A stretch of 64,000 nt of DNA from Carpediemonas membranifera (taxonomy: Eukaryota; Fornicata). The position numbers and the translations under genes are program-made. The stretch spans positions 663,794-727,793 of the forward strand of contig JAHDYR010000069.1 in NCBI GenBank assembly GCA_019828565.1, written 5' to 3'. The number at the start of each line of letters is the position of its first letter. Position 1 is the stretch's first letter. This document shows, in pieces, positions 38,465 through 48,138 of this stretch. Under the pieces are notes generated by a model. It was not told where the DNA came from. It searched no databases and saw nothing but the letters and a program-made list of their open reading frames with translations.

Positions 38465-38790
38465 ATTCCCCGCAATACCATGATGTATGTGATGACCATT
38501 AAACGATCTCCTTCTATACAATGACTTCTGAAGCCGTCCGACCAACGGCACAGAACGGTTTATAGCATGCATATGATCCATTCTGGTGCCTTTATCCTCT
38601 ATAACCAACATCAGTCCATCAAAATGAATCTTGCAACAGAATACTCATCCACACGCATCGAGAACGAAAAAGAAGCATATAACCAACATCAACAACCTAA
38701 TAGAAGGCTGCATGCAAGCGTAGAGCTCTCCTAGTCGATTCTTCAATTTATCAAGCATCAATCTCCACGTCAGGATGAAACTGTGCGCCC

Positions 38791-38841
38791 AAAAGCTCAG
38801 AGATGCCGTTATAGATGATATAACGACGTCTCTGAGCTTTT
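38791..38841. repeat. intergenic inverted repeat
   Basis: AAAAGCTCAGAGA and TCTCTGAGCTTTT form 13 bp perfect arms, with inner CGTTATA/TATAACG pairing. Possible transcript-end hairpin. Confidence 0.7.
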
Positions 38842-38879
38842 CAGCGATGTCAGTTTCTGGCCACGTCAAGTTCGGCTCT

Positions 38880-38957
38880 GCGAAAATAACAGTGCATTGC
38901 ACTATAAGTCATACATTTGGAATACAGCAATGCACTGTTATTTTCGCCAAAACCACG
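38880..38957. repeat. intergenic inverted repeat with 21 bp perfect arms
   Basis: The arms at 38880-38900 and 38937-38957 are exact reverse complements (core AAAATAACAGTGCATTGC), with a 36 base loop. Confidence 0.85.
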
Positions 38958-39400
38958 CTGACCTACCATTGTCCATGGGCTTGACGGGGGTGATCTTCTC
39001 GGCTTGGATTTGGCTGAAACTTGGTATATGTGTAGTATTTGATATGTTAGGACGGATCCAAGATTTTTACATATCGTTCGAGTCTATTTACCGAGATATA
39101 CGTAAAGCAAAATTAGGGTTGAGTCTATTCTGGCTGAAAAGCGGTATGGTGGGTTCTCTGACTGTCTGAACACGGCTCCAGAAGTTTTACGTGATGAATT
39201 GGCATATTTATATTGCTTTGCGTAAACAGAAAATTTTGACAGTACCTACAATCAACTACCTGCATATACATGCTATAAACATGCTTAAAATGCCTTCAGT
39301 CGTACGTGCTATATACTAAAGCTCTTCCTGCATCTTATTTCGAAAGAACAAAATATTCACTCTGAAAATAACACTGCATTGCTGTGAAATTTTGGAAAAG

Positions 39401-41020
39401 ATGCTAGATATCACTATTCTACGCAGCTGGATTCGTGAGCATCATGAGAAGACCGTTAGGATTGCTTCTGCTGCACCTGGTCAAGAGCGTAAGGCTATTC
39501 GAGCAGATAAGAGTATGTTCGAGAGATGGTTCGCACTCCGGACGAATAAGAGCCGCTTGGAGCACCTCAAGGAGCACAAAGTGATAACGAAGACAGCCCT
39601 GAGATGCGCGCTGGTCGATAACATCGTCATTGACGAGATTCGTGATGTGTTTGGTCTCGCTGGCCGAGTTTCACTAATGGATCTCATCAACAAGGCTTCC
39701 CTTCCCGAGCTCATGGCCATTAGTGACGACCTTGCCCGGCCCGAGCTGTCTAAGGTTCCTGCAGGCTTGTTTATGGAGGATGATCAGGTTGAAATCGTGC
39801 GGAAGCAGTTTTTGACCACTACACCGGATCAGCGATCACCTTTGAGGATAACCGCGAGGCTGTCATGCCGTCACATCGTGGCTCTATTCATCTAGAAGGA
39901 ACAGGCCGTCTCTTTCTTCCAGATCAAGTCAACCTGATCCTTCGCGCTCTCTTCGTCGCCCCTGAGGGGCACTGTCGAGGAGCCCGCCGCGTGCATTCCC
40001 CCTACGAGGACATTCTTTCTGGTTGCAAGAATGATCCGGGAAGCGATGTGACATCAGCCCAGCTTGAGCGGTTGCGTCGAGATGTTGCCAAGGCAGCCGC
40101 CGAAGCTATTCAGGCAAGGAATGACCGCGAGGAAGCCATACACTCGCTTGAACTCGTTACTGCATCCTATGCGCAAGATACAGGGCATGCATATGTGACA
40201 CCACCCGCCAGCGACGCCGTGGAATTTTCCGACACTGACGAGGACGAGTCCGATGGCCACGCTGAACCGGCCGCCATGCAGGGTGACGGCGTTCCTTTGC
40301 CCCAGACTGATCAAGACGTCGAAGTAGAGTCCGATGTGGACGACACAGACACCGTTGGTCTCCAGACGGTTTACGATGTTGATGCAGAGGCCGATCATGA
40401 CGTCCGCGAGCCAGTGTCCCTGCTTAATCACAGCTTAGCACAGCTAGACGACACCATTGCAGGCCTTGATGATGTACCCGAGTCTGTGCGCTTGTTGGAG
40501 CAGTACGAGCCCTTGATGAAACGGCTTGCTGAGGAGAGGGGAGGCGAGGGAGGCGCTTGAACAGGCTAACAGAGATTCTGAGGAGTCCCAGAAGAGACTA
40601 GAAGCTGAGTTAGGTCAGCAGAAGGGCGAGGATCAGGCGATCCATCAGTTTACTCAAGCAGAGTTGGCACGCGCGAGTGAGGCTGGGCTTGAAGCACTCG
40701 CCGATGAACTCGAAGACAACTGGGCGGAGCTTATCAGGCGCGCCGAGGAGGCAACAATCGAGCTTGACCGCTACGTTGCTCTCGCTGCCTTGATGGAACT
40801 GTTCCAGAGGAACAATGTGGCTGGAGCTTTGTGGACTCGGATCAATAGCACCATGATGAGGTACGGGGGCCAGAAGTTCATAACGGTCCCACCCCTAGAC
40901 CTCGGTCTTACGCCTGAGATGAAGGCTATCATCGCACAGCACTCTCGAGAGAAGAAGACAAAAGCTCGTGTAACACAGGGAGAGAAGCTGGAGTTTCCCC
41001 TGGAAGGGCGTTCATGCTAG
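39401..41020 (+). CDS. unrecognised acidic coiled-coil protein (two frame changes)
   Basis: The ATG is at 39401. The first part (to ~39850) is helical and basic. The frame changes near 39845 and continues with a coiled-coil segment (AQLERLRRDVAKAAAEA) and a strongly acidic Asp/Glu/Val region. It changes again at a G run near 40534 and continues with a second coiled coil (REALEQANRDSEESQKRLEAELGQQ). Read through, the product would be ~540 residues. No known domain. Both breaks sit where a one-base indel restores continuity, so it is probably one gene. Confidence 0.6.
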
Positions 41021-41088
41021 TGGAGCAGTTGAAGTAAATGGGCACGGCGACAGGGCGGAACAAGCAACCGCGAAATAGAGATATCAGG

Positions 41089-41454
41089 TCATCCCTGACA
41101 TTGTATGGCGAGAACTGTTCTCAGTCTCCGCTTTGGGAGCTCTAAGATCAGTCTGAGATGAGTTACAGATGTCCACACGGTATTCGTCAAACTGAGCACT
41201 TCTCCAAATGAAATGTACTCGTGCTGCTTTAATGAGTCTTTGTTGTAGTCATAAACATAAGCAGCACCAATTGCCTTCATTTTGCCTGTTTCTGCCATTA
41301 TTGATCTGCATATTGATTCCAAGCGACTATCTAAACAAAAGCGGCTTTGAATTTCTTCAACAATGCCAATTCCGCGCATAATGTCCGATGAAATGCTGAC
41401 CACTTGTGATGCAGCTCCCTCAGGCGTTTCTAGATGTGGTTTCATTGGTTTCAT
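41089..41454 (-). CDS. small unrecognised protein, 121 residues
   Basis: The ATG at 41454 is preferred over a GTG at 41466. It is divergent from the PHD gene, with 53 bp between the starts, and ends 68 bp from the coiled-coil gene stop. Composition is mixed, with two Cys and no membrane segment. Gene spacing fits the compact style of the region; no domain is seen. Confidence 0.45.
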   Translation of the reverse strand: MKPMKPHLETPEGAASQVVSISSDIMRGIGIVEEIQSRFCLDSRLESICRSIMAETGKMKAIGAAYVYDYNKDSLKQHEYISFGEVLSLTNTVWTSVTHLRLILELPKRRLRTVLAIQCQG

Positions 41455-41507
41455 TCTCAGTGACACCCTTTACATAATTCATTTACGTTATAAACATATC
41501 GAACGAA

Positions 41508-42739
41508 ATGAAGCAAGTGCCGAAAAAGAAGTCTCCTGGAACCTATCGCGCGTTCACTGGTCATGATCTTACTACAAATCTTTCAAAGATCACTTTTCGG
41601 GCCATGTTGACATGCTTCTTTGTCATTGTCGATGATATCGACGTAGACAGTGGCCTCTCACTGGGAATGCCCAAAGACTCCGTGTTATCGGCCTATAACA
41701 CTGTCGTGTCGAACTTGCTTGTCCCTGTGTACGGTGGTTTTGTTGCTTTGAAGAAGAAGAACTTCAACGAGAAGGGGTTGCTAGACTGGGCGAGAGATTT
41801 GGGTTATAAGCTCGGTTACACCAAGACTAAGCCGATCATCTACCACCAGTTGACGCCGAAAGAGAAGCCTAGCGCCAAGGATCTGTCAGTTTTCATGAAG
41901 GAGATGGCGAATGTCCTCAGACTAGCCAACGCCCCTGATATGGACATCGAGAACCTGAAGAAGATGAAGTTCATCTTCCCGACAGGTCTACTTCTTGATG
42001 CCAGGCAAAGATATCACAAGCAAAGCGTGCAGACCAAAAAGGCTGAGGGGAGATGAACCCAGCTTTCCTGCGTCTCCAATCAAATCTGAGTCACTGCTCA
42101 ACGATAACAGCCTTCTTGGATCCATTAAGACTGAAAGAGATGCGAAGACTCCCGCTCGTGACTCTTCTCTGACAAATCCTTCGGTCCAACACCAAATGAT
42201 CCAGGATCTTCACCAATACGTTGTTGGTGAACGAAAGTTCGATATGGCACATCAGCAAGAGCTGAAGCGTCCTACTGCTGATGACAGTGATGACAGTGAT
42301 GTCAGCATTGCTGAGAAAGACAGGTCCGCTGATTTCTTTCGATATGTTTATGCGTCAACTAGCATTTTGCTGCGGGCATTGCACTTCCCCGGATTGGTTG
42401 GGCAATCCGGAGAACGAAACTGACTTCGCCCAGTGCGGATCATGCAACCGCTACTACCATGGGAGGTGCGTGAGGTGGCTCAGCAATGGGAAGAAGGCCA
42501 TTACCAATTTCACGTGTCCGGATTGTGCTGCTGCTTCTGAATGCACCCGCTGCAAGGCTAAGATCAAATCGTCAAAGGGAAGGGACTCTTTCTTCTGCAA
42601 CATGTGCAAATCTTGGTATTGCAAGCCATGCGGTGTGGCCATGTGGGAGACCTCGATTGATGGAACCGTTGCCAGGTTCTTATTTTGCCAGGTCTGCAAG
42701 GAAAGCCTCCTGGCACTGAATCCGAGTCTGGCATTGTGA
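41508..42739 (+). CDS. PHD-type zinc protein with a second eight-Cys/His module (two frame changes)
   Basis: Residues 1-~180 are unrecognised. The frame changes at an A run near 42037, continues with a Ser/Asp-rich linker (to ~42360), and changes again at a TTTT run near 42363. The C-terminal part has C-x2-C, C-x2-C, H-x2-C, C-x2-C spacing (CCGHC, CGSC, YYHGRC, CPDC), the C4HC3 pattern of a PHD finger. A second Cys-rich module follows (CTRC, CNMC, CKPC, CQVC). PHD fingers commonly bind histone H3 tails. The same two-module layout occurs at 59953. Confidence 0.7.
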
Positions 42740-42951
42740 GAGTAAAGGAAGGAAGAAGCGATCCAGCCTTTATGTAATTTAATCACTTGCGGCTTATCTA
42801 CATACAGCGGCCGGCCGGGGTTAGCCACTCACTGGGGTCAACATCATCCCACGGCAGCAAATTCGCTGCAGTAGATTGACTGTCGTCCCCGCTGGGGAAG
42901 GTGGGGAAGGTGTGGAGACGTTTCTATTACGCGTTTATTGGGCAATGTGGG

Positions 42952-44346
42952 TCAAACAACAATTTCTGCTGGTATTGGTTTCTCATACAACGGCATCCAT
43001 GGAAGAGTTGGTGTCCACCGCAGAATATTGTTGTACGCGTACCACCGTTTGTTGAGTGGGTTGAACAGCCAGTAAGTGCTGGGGGACTTATCCATCAGTG
43101 TCACTGCATATTTTGATGCCTCAAAGCGCGCAATAGCAGGAAACCCATGCGATTGTCTCGAAACCACAGTTTGTCTGCTCCCGCCGTCTACTCGCACATA
43201 GATAAGGACGTTGTTGGGCAATAGCACAAACTTGGAAAGTGGGTACAACCTATACACCTCATGTTCGCTGCAAGGAATCGGGTTTGGGTCCAAAAATAGA
43301 GATCGGACAATGTTGGGGATGAGTCGGGATCTACCGATGAGATAGCAATCATTGCCAGATCTAACGATCATAAACCTAGACTGTGCAACAAAGATGATTG
43401 CGTCGATCCAGACAGGTGTCCTCCTGAACCCCGGATGGGCGACATCCGTCATGTCATCAGCGGGAATATGACCAGTGGTATTACCGGTGAAGAACTGGGC
43501 TGGGACTATATTCTTTGTCTTGGATGCCCGGACCGTTCCGGACAAGATAACAAGTCCAGGCACGGCCCTGATCCCTCCAAGATTGACGGGAAGTTTCACC
43601 TTAGCAAACGAAGAGAATCGGTGAGTGAGGGCCACATCGTGTCCAAACCAAGCCATCATATTAACGCCATACTCCTGAGAAGGCGCTGTAACGAGCACCC
43701 CGTGCATTGTGTGCAACATGATGTAAGTGTTGCAGTGGCAGTCAAGAACAAATCGATGCCTGCACCACAGATGCATCTTGGCAAGCTTCTCAGCTATGGC
43801 TGCGGGGAAAACCGCCTGATGGACAGATGTAACACGAGCGAACCACAAGTTGCCAATGTAGAACGCCTTGCTGGTTGAGAAGAAGAAACACTTGCCATCA
43901 GACCAGAACCGCATGATCCGGTGACGGAATGAACGATGATTGTCGTGGAAGACAAACCCACAATAATGCACGAGCTCTGATGCATCATAGCTCTTGATGA
44001 CAGTCCGATCTCTCTTAGCAACACTATGTGAAAACATGAACTTCCTGCACATGAACCAGAGAGCGCTCGAGTCACCATCGGTCACCGTCCTCAGTATGGC
44101 CCACAACGTCCCTTGTATAAGCGTGTGAAGACGGTCGGGCAGCGATTCGCCTTCGCGAAGCTGAACATCCATGCTTAGCTGTGGATGGCTTCGCAGTTTG
44201 ATGACGCGAGAGAGAATCCGGGCAACCTGCGATGCCTGATCCGAATTCTCAAGCTCTTGCGCGTGAAGACAAGCAAGCTGAAGCATGTCATCAAACGTCT
44301 CCAGGTCTTGAAAGATGTGATAGAAATGCGAACGCGCAGGGAACAT
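42952..44346 (-). CDS. unrecognised 464-residue protein
   Basis: An intact ATG-started frame, convergent with the PHD gene. The first ~100 residues are helical. The rest is rich in aromatic residues and beta-strand-like repeats (for example RFWSDGKCFFFSTSKAFYIGNLWF and PVWIDAIIFVAQSRFMIVRSGNDCYLIG), which suggests a repeated beta structure such as a propeller. Six or more Cys and many His are scattered without zinc-finger spacing. No family recognised. Confidence 0.65.
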   Translation of the reverse strand: MFPARSHFYHIFQDLETFDDMLQLACLHAQELENSDQASQVARILSRVIKLRSHPQLSMDVQLREGESLPDRLHTLIQGTLWAILRTVTDGDSSALWFMCRKFMFSHSVAKRDRTVIKSYDASELVHYCGFVFHDNHRSFRHRIMRFWSDGKCFFFSTSKAFYIGNLWFARVTSVHQAVFPAAIAEKLAKMHLWCRHRFVLDCHCNTYIMLHTMHGVLVTAPSQEYGVNMMAWFGHDVALTHRFSSFAKVKLPVNLGGIRAVPGLVILSGTVRASKTKNIVPAQFFTGNTTGHIPADDMTDVAHPGFRRTPVWIDAIIFVAQSRFMIVRSGNDCYLIGRSRLIPNIVRSLFLDPNPIPCSEHEVYRLYPLSKFVLLPNNVLIYVRVDGGSRQTVVSRQSHGFPAIARFEASKYAVTLMDKSPSTYWLFNPLNKRWYAYNNILRWTPTLPWMPLYEKPIPAEIVV

Positions 44347-44494
44347 AAAGAAAGACCCTTGTGGCTTGTTCTAAATAGCCCGGCAGGTTGTTGGGCAAAG
44401 TTTTGCACAGGACACAAGAGTTCCAGTAAAGGTCACAAACACTGAGCGACAATTGTCTGTGATTAGAATCAGTCATGTTCCCCCTATAGCTGTT

Positions 44495-44536
44495 CTTAAA
44501 CTGCACTGCCAAAATGAGGTGGAGAAAATGGCATCG
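44495..44536 (-). pseudogene. remnant of a CHAT-OTU gene start
   Basis: On the minus strand, ATG at 44536 begins Met-Pro-Phe-Ser-Pro-Pro-His-Phe-Gly and then stops. The CHAT-OTU protein begins Met-Pro-Phe-Ser-His-Pro-Gln-Phe-Gly. The DNA word GAGAAAATGGCATCG is shared exactly with 35291-35305. This is a duplicated 5' end without the rest of the gene. Confidence 0.55.
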
Positions 44537-44600
44537 ACATTTTTTACGTAGGACCAATATAAACAGCGAAAAAACGTAAAGGAAACAAAACTGGGAGGAC

Positions 44601-47170
44601 ATGCATATCTCCACACAAGCTACTTTGGTCATCTGGAGAATGACACCTTACGGTAACATTCTAGCACCATCAAGCGTTTCCGCCGTCAATGTCATTCTAG
44701 CAAACGTTTACACCTCGATCCAAGGACACCACGCTAATGGCATGGATCGACGGTTCCGTCAATGCGATAAGGATTCGCGTTCGTTGTTCAAGGCTGTCTT
44801 GCTATCTCTAACTGATGGTGATATTGACAAGAGCATTCTTGATCCTGTCTTTGTTTCCTTGCTTGATGGTAATACGGATCGTTTTCGACGTAACATATGT
44901 GCTACTGTCAGAGAGTACACACCAACATGGTCCCATGCCTTCTCACCTGCGTCGGACGAGAGAGATAGCTTGTGCGAGGACAACCACCTGCTACTCGAGA
45001 AGATTGAGAACACCGAGCATGCATTTCAGTTCGCAATGGCGCTCAAGCGGATCACTGAAGGTGTCAATGTCGTTGATGATGAGGTTACTGTCTTTAACGC
45101 GATCGCCAAAAGGCTGGGTATCCAGACCATGAAGTTTGATGTCTCACATTATGCTCTCAAAGACCTTGGGTGTGATATTAGGAACGTGTTCGGAGTGAAA
45201 GAAGCCATGAAAGATCACGAGGCAGATTTTTTCGAGAGTCTTGTACCAGACGAGATACACTGTTCGCACAACACGTTTCGTTATGATCAAAACAACCAGA
45301 AGTTCCCTCTCGAACATACGACACGTTTCCCAATTGCAGCTGACGCAATAGGCTCCTTGCCGGTTCCGGTCAACAACTACTTACATGATGGAACGCACAT
45401 TACTATCTTCTTCAACAGCGAAGATGAACGAGATCAATGTGTCTCCATGCTTTCCCACCTCAACCCCACCAAGTTGAAAAGCGATCGGTGGGCCTTTGTC
45501 AAGTCGGTTAAGTATAACATTTCCAGCCGTATTGCACGAGGCATTCAGTCACCACAGTATCTCGAGACAGCCAGAGATATTTGGTATGATACAACGACAC
45601 ATGTTAGCAGAGAAGCGCGTGTTGAAGCTAGCTACATTCCAGTTGACATTCTCATCTGGTTTGATGCATGGCGAGGGACTACGACCGCTGTCAAATTCAG
45701 GCTGATTGACATGACAGGAGAGGTCTTTCCGCAGAGAGTGACATCACCATTCAGACTGCTTGAGTACCAGGGAAAGGAGGATCTTTTTGCCAACATACTT
45801 TGAGTATATTCAGTCTAACGTGGAAGAGGCAATCCAGAAGTCATTCCAAGTGCGAGAAACTGGAAGGTGGGCAAGAATCAACAGAGTATTGCTGATTGGT
45901 GACCACCCTGCCATGTCGACAGTTGTGGGCTCGCTGCAAGGAGGGCATTATCCATCGCCTTTCCAATCGAATAGTAAGCGAAACATGGGTTGGATGCCGT
46001 TTGGCGCCACGTTCCGGACCACACTTCAGCACGTCCTCCAAGCCAAAGAAGGTAGTATTGCTGAATCTACATCGGGTATTCCAGATCCTGCCGCGCACTG
46101 GGGCAGCTTTCTCCCTGGCGACTGACCGAAGGCGTTCGTTGGAATACAGAAGAAGAAGGTTACGTCAAACTCTCTTTGAGGGATCGTCGATTGCTCCTGA
46201 CAGTGTGTTTCTTATCCCCCAATCATGCACTGTTGCCATCATTTCATGGGTCAGGTGGCCCTAATGGCGGGAATGTTCAAACCGCGGAATGACGGCTCAC
46301 GAGAAGAGAACGCTCAGTGGGGACGTTATCTGCAATCTATCCAAGATTTCAAACCGCCAGATCGTACAACTGGGTGTAATGAGCATATGTTAGGCCGCAG
46401 GTTGATGGCCAACATGGCAACGACGTACTATCATGCGTTTCCTGTCTCTGTTCAGTCCATCTTCAGACTAATGGGATATCTTTTCTCCCATTATTACTCA
46501 ACTGCGACAGTGACGGAAGATATCGTGTGGTGGCATCGAGTTGCTGCACTGTTGGTCCACTTACTCCATGTAAGCCTCTCCTTGGTCACTGATAAGCCCA
46601 TCCCGGTTCCCACACCATCCGAGGCAAAATCAATGCGGCCATTCACTCAGACGCTATATAGCAATGCAATTGTCGCAACCATTCCCGAGATACAAGCCGC
46701 AACAATGCTTCCTTTTGGTGTCATCATTGAGGAGTACTTCGAGAGAGACTTCATTGGCAACCAGGATGCTCGTGTACATTTGAGGGAGGAACACAGTTCT
46801 GCAGCAAGTTATTCTGAGAGAACAAGCGGAGATGTTCTATCGGTTCCTGCGCGGTCCTGTATCTTATGGTCGACGTGAGGGCCACGTACCACTTCTTTCC
46901 CCTCTGATCAGCCTCCGAGTACACAAATGTTGCAAAGATCACGCTCAATGGATTCGTATTCAACAGGATATGACAGAAACGTTGCCAAAGTCTGATGTCA
47001 ACGATCTGAATAGAAAATTCGAGCAGAACGTCGCTCATTTGTGGGAAAGCATGCTGAGACGAGCGCGAAAGTCATGGAACAATGAAGACTGGCTGTTTAT
47101 CAAGGTTCGGGATGATCGTGAGAACGGTGTTCGTCTTGACGTGTGTCTATGCAGAGAAGGCTGTCCATAA
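44601..47170 (+). CDS. large unrecognised protein (about 850 residues, several frame changes)
   Basis: Intact from ATG 44601 to ~45790 (about 395 residues), then the frame changes at a T run in GATCTTTTTGCC. Further changes near 45940, 46240 and 46820 are needed to reach 47170. A segment after the first change (RINRVLLIGDHPAMSTVV) vaguely recalls the C-terminal ATPase strand of Hsp70-like folds, but no phosphate-binding motif supports that. Hydrophobic helices occur near 46450-46600. Read as one decayed or error-containing gene with no assigned function. Confidence 0.5.
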
Positions 47171-48040
47171 ATCGTAGTTGTATTTAGCGGGGGAGACAAT
47201 AATCAACCACACGCCCGACCAAGCAGGAAAGTGACGCCCCTGGGATTGACGGGGAAACCCCGCATATTCCGGCAGCAAAACTTCGCTGAAACGGAACCAC
47301 ATAATTACTTGACTGATTTTTGGATCTTAGAGAAGACTTGACGCGCATAAACTCAGGTTGATCGTCAAGATCTCCGAAAGGAACGCAACTGCTGCCTAAA
47401 TCACCTTTTATCATTATTAGTCGGTTCAGCTTTTTTCTCGCAAGTCCGTCATCATTTCGTGACATAATCCGCGGGATCCGTAGCGAACGATGACTCCTCG
47501 GAAAAAAACACATAGTTGTGCTCTACACTTGACCTACATTCCAAATATTCACTTTGTTCTTTCCAACGGCTCAGTTTTGTCATGCGTTGACCGACCAAGA
47601 ATGTGAGCGTACACTGACACTATTGGTTGCATGATGTGAAACATCGTGTATTGCGTACATGAACAAAGTTTTAAGCTGTTATGACTCGTATTCGTTGAGA
47701 TATGGCTGTTTGTTCATACGCCTAAAAATGCACACATGGTCAAATCTGTCGAAACAAAAAAGAATTGGGAATATCTCGGGAATGACACGTTGCCGTTTTT
47801 CAAAAAATCGGGCAAGCCCAACGAATGATAGTATGGGATCGCCTGCATCATTTGCAAAAAACGGCAACGTGTCAATCTCTAGATATCGCCAATTCTGCAT
47901 AAAAACTTTTTTTTGCAAGGCATAGAACTCTACACTGTGAGCACTAGTGTATTAGTGCTTGCAGAAGCGGTTACTTGAGTCGATGAAGTATACGCACATG
48001 ACATAATTAATTAAAACAGTTTAATATTGAGTGAGCCACC
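47171..48040. other. non-coding region before the right terminus
   Basis: A 109-codon minus frame (47184-47513) is open but lacks support. The main feature is the long hairpin at 47761-47894. The rest is AT-rich with no gene seen. Confidence 0.5.
47761..47894. repeat. long imperfect hairpin
   Basis: Core arms TGACACGTTGCCGTTTTT (47783-47800) and its exact complement (47857-47874). Outer pairing continues with ATATCT/AGATAT and AGAATTGG/CCAATTCT. It could be a small palindromic transposon or a transcript-end hairpin. Confidence 0.8.
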
Positions 48041-48121
48041 AGGAATTTCCCTTATCCAATCAGGGGAATTTCCTCGGGGGAAAGCCCGAGGAAATTCCCC
48101 TACCCAATAAGGGAAATTCCT
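48041..48121. repeat. terminal palindrome overlapping the right inverted repeat
   Basis: Arms 48041-48078 and 48085-48121 pair over 15 and 16 bp blocks (AGGAATTTCCCTTAT and GGGGAATTTCCTCGGG), separated by a short unpaired stretch, with a 6-base loop. The left end of the element retains only the inner block. Confidence 0.85.
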
Positions 48122-48138
48122 GCACCCTGGACAGTATG
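48064..48138 (-). repeat. right terminal inverted repeat
   Basis: 75 bp, reverse complement of 31406-31480 with one mismatch; outer end CCCTGGACAGTATG. Confidence 0.9.

Larger units (their letters stand above)
38079..39400. other. 1.3 kb mostly non-coding region with hairpins
   Basis: It contains a possible Pro/Ser-rich frame (38212-38502, repeats of SPYPSPCPSPSP type) with weak coding support, the 22 bp repeat shared with 33184, and two strong inverted repeats at 38791-38841 and 38880-38957. AAAATAACACTGCATTGC near 39366 repeats the arm of the second hairpin just upstream of the next gene. Confidence 0.5.
31406..48138. mobile_element. candidate 16.7 kb cargo element or viral insertion with inverted ends
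   Basis: 75 bp inverted repeats at 31406-31480 and 48064-48138 match at 74 of 75 positions, with outer ends CATACTGTCCAGGG. The interior differs sharply from the flanks: compact convergent and divergent genes, no retroelement pol, shared promoter-like motifs and intergenic hairpins. Cargo includes kinase, CHAT-OTU, H3-tail, SET-like and PHD proteins. The flanks are two different non-LTR elements and no target duplication is seen. The ends could therefore also be two independent palindromic repeats, or the product of rearrangement. No transposase, polymerase, packaging ATPase or capsid was recognised. Confidence 0.55.

Noticed and set aside
38212-38502. Proline-rich secreted-type protein
   Set aside because: Low-complexity repeats, no signal peptide and a shared intergenic repeat within it; coding status unsupported.
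45790-45940. Hsp70-like ATPase
   Set aside because: One strand-like segment resembles the family, but phosphate-binding motifs are not found in the upstream 395 residues.
47184-47513. 109-codon minus-strand gene
   Set aside because: No promoter-like word, no composition typical of the neighbouring genes, and no similarity to other proteins in the window.
31406-48138. Maverick/Polinton
   Set aside because: No protein-primed DNA polymerase, retroviral-type integrase, packaging ATPase, capsid or maturation protease was recognised.
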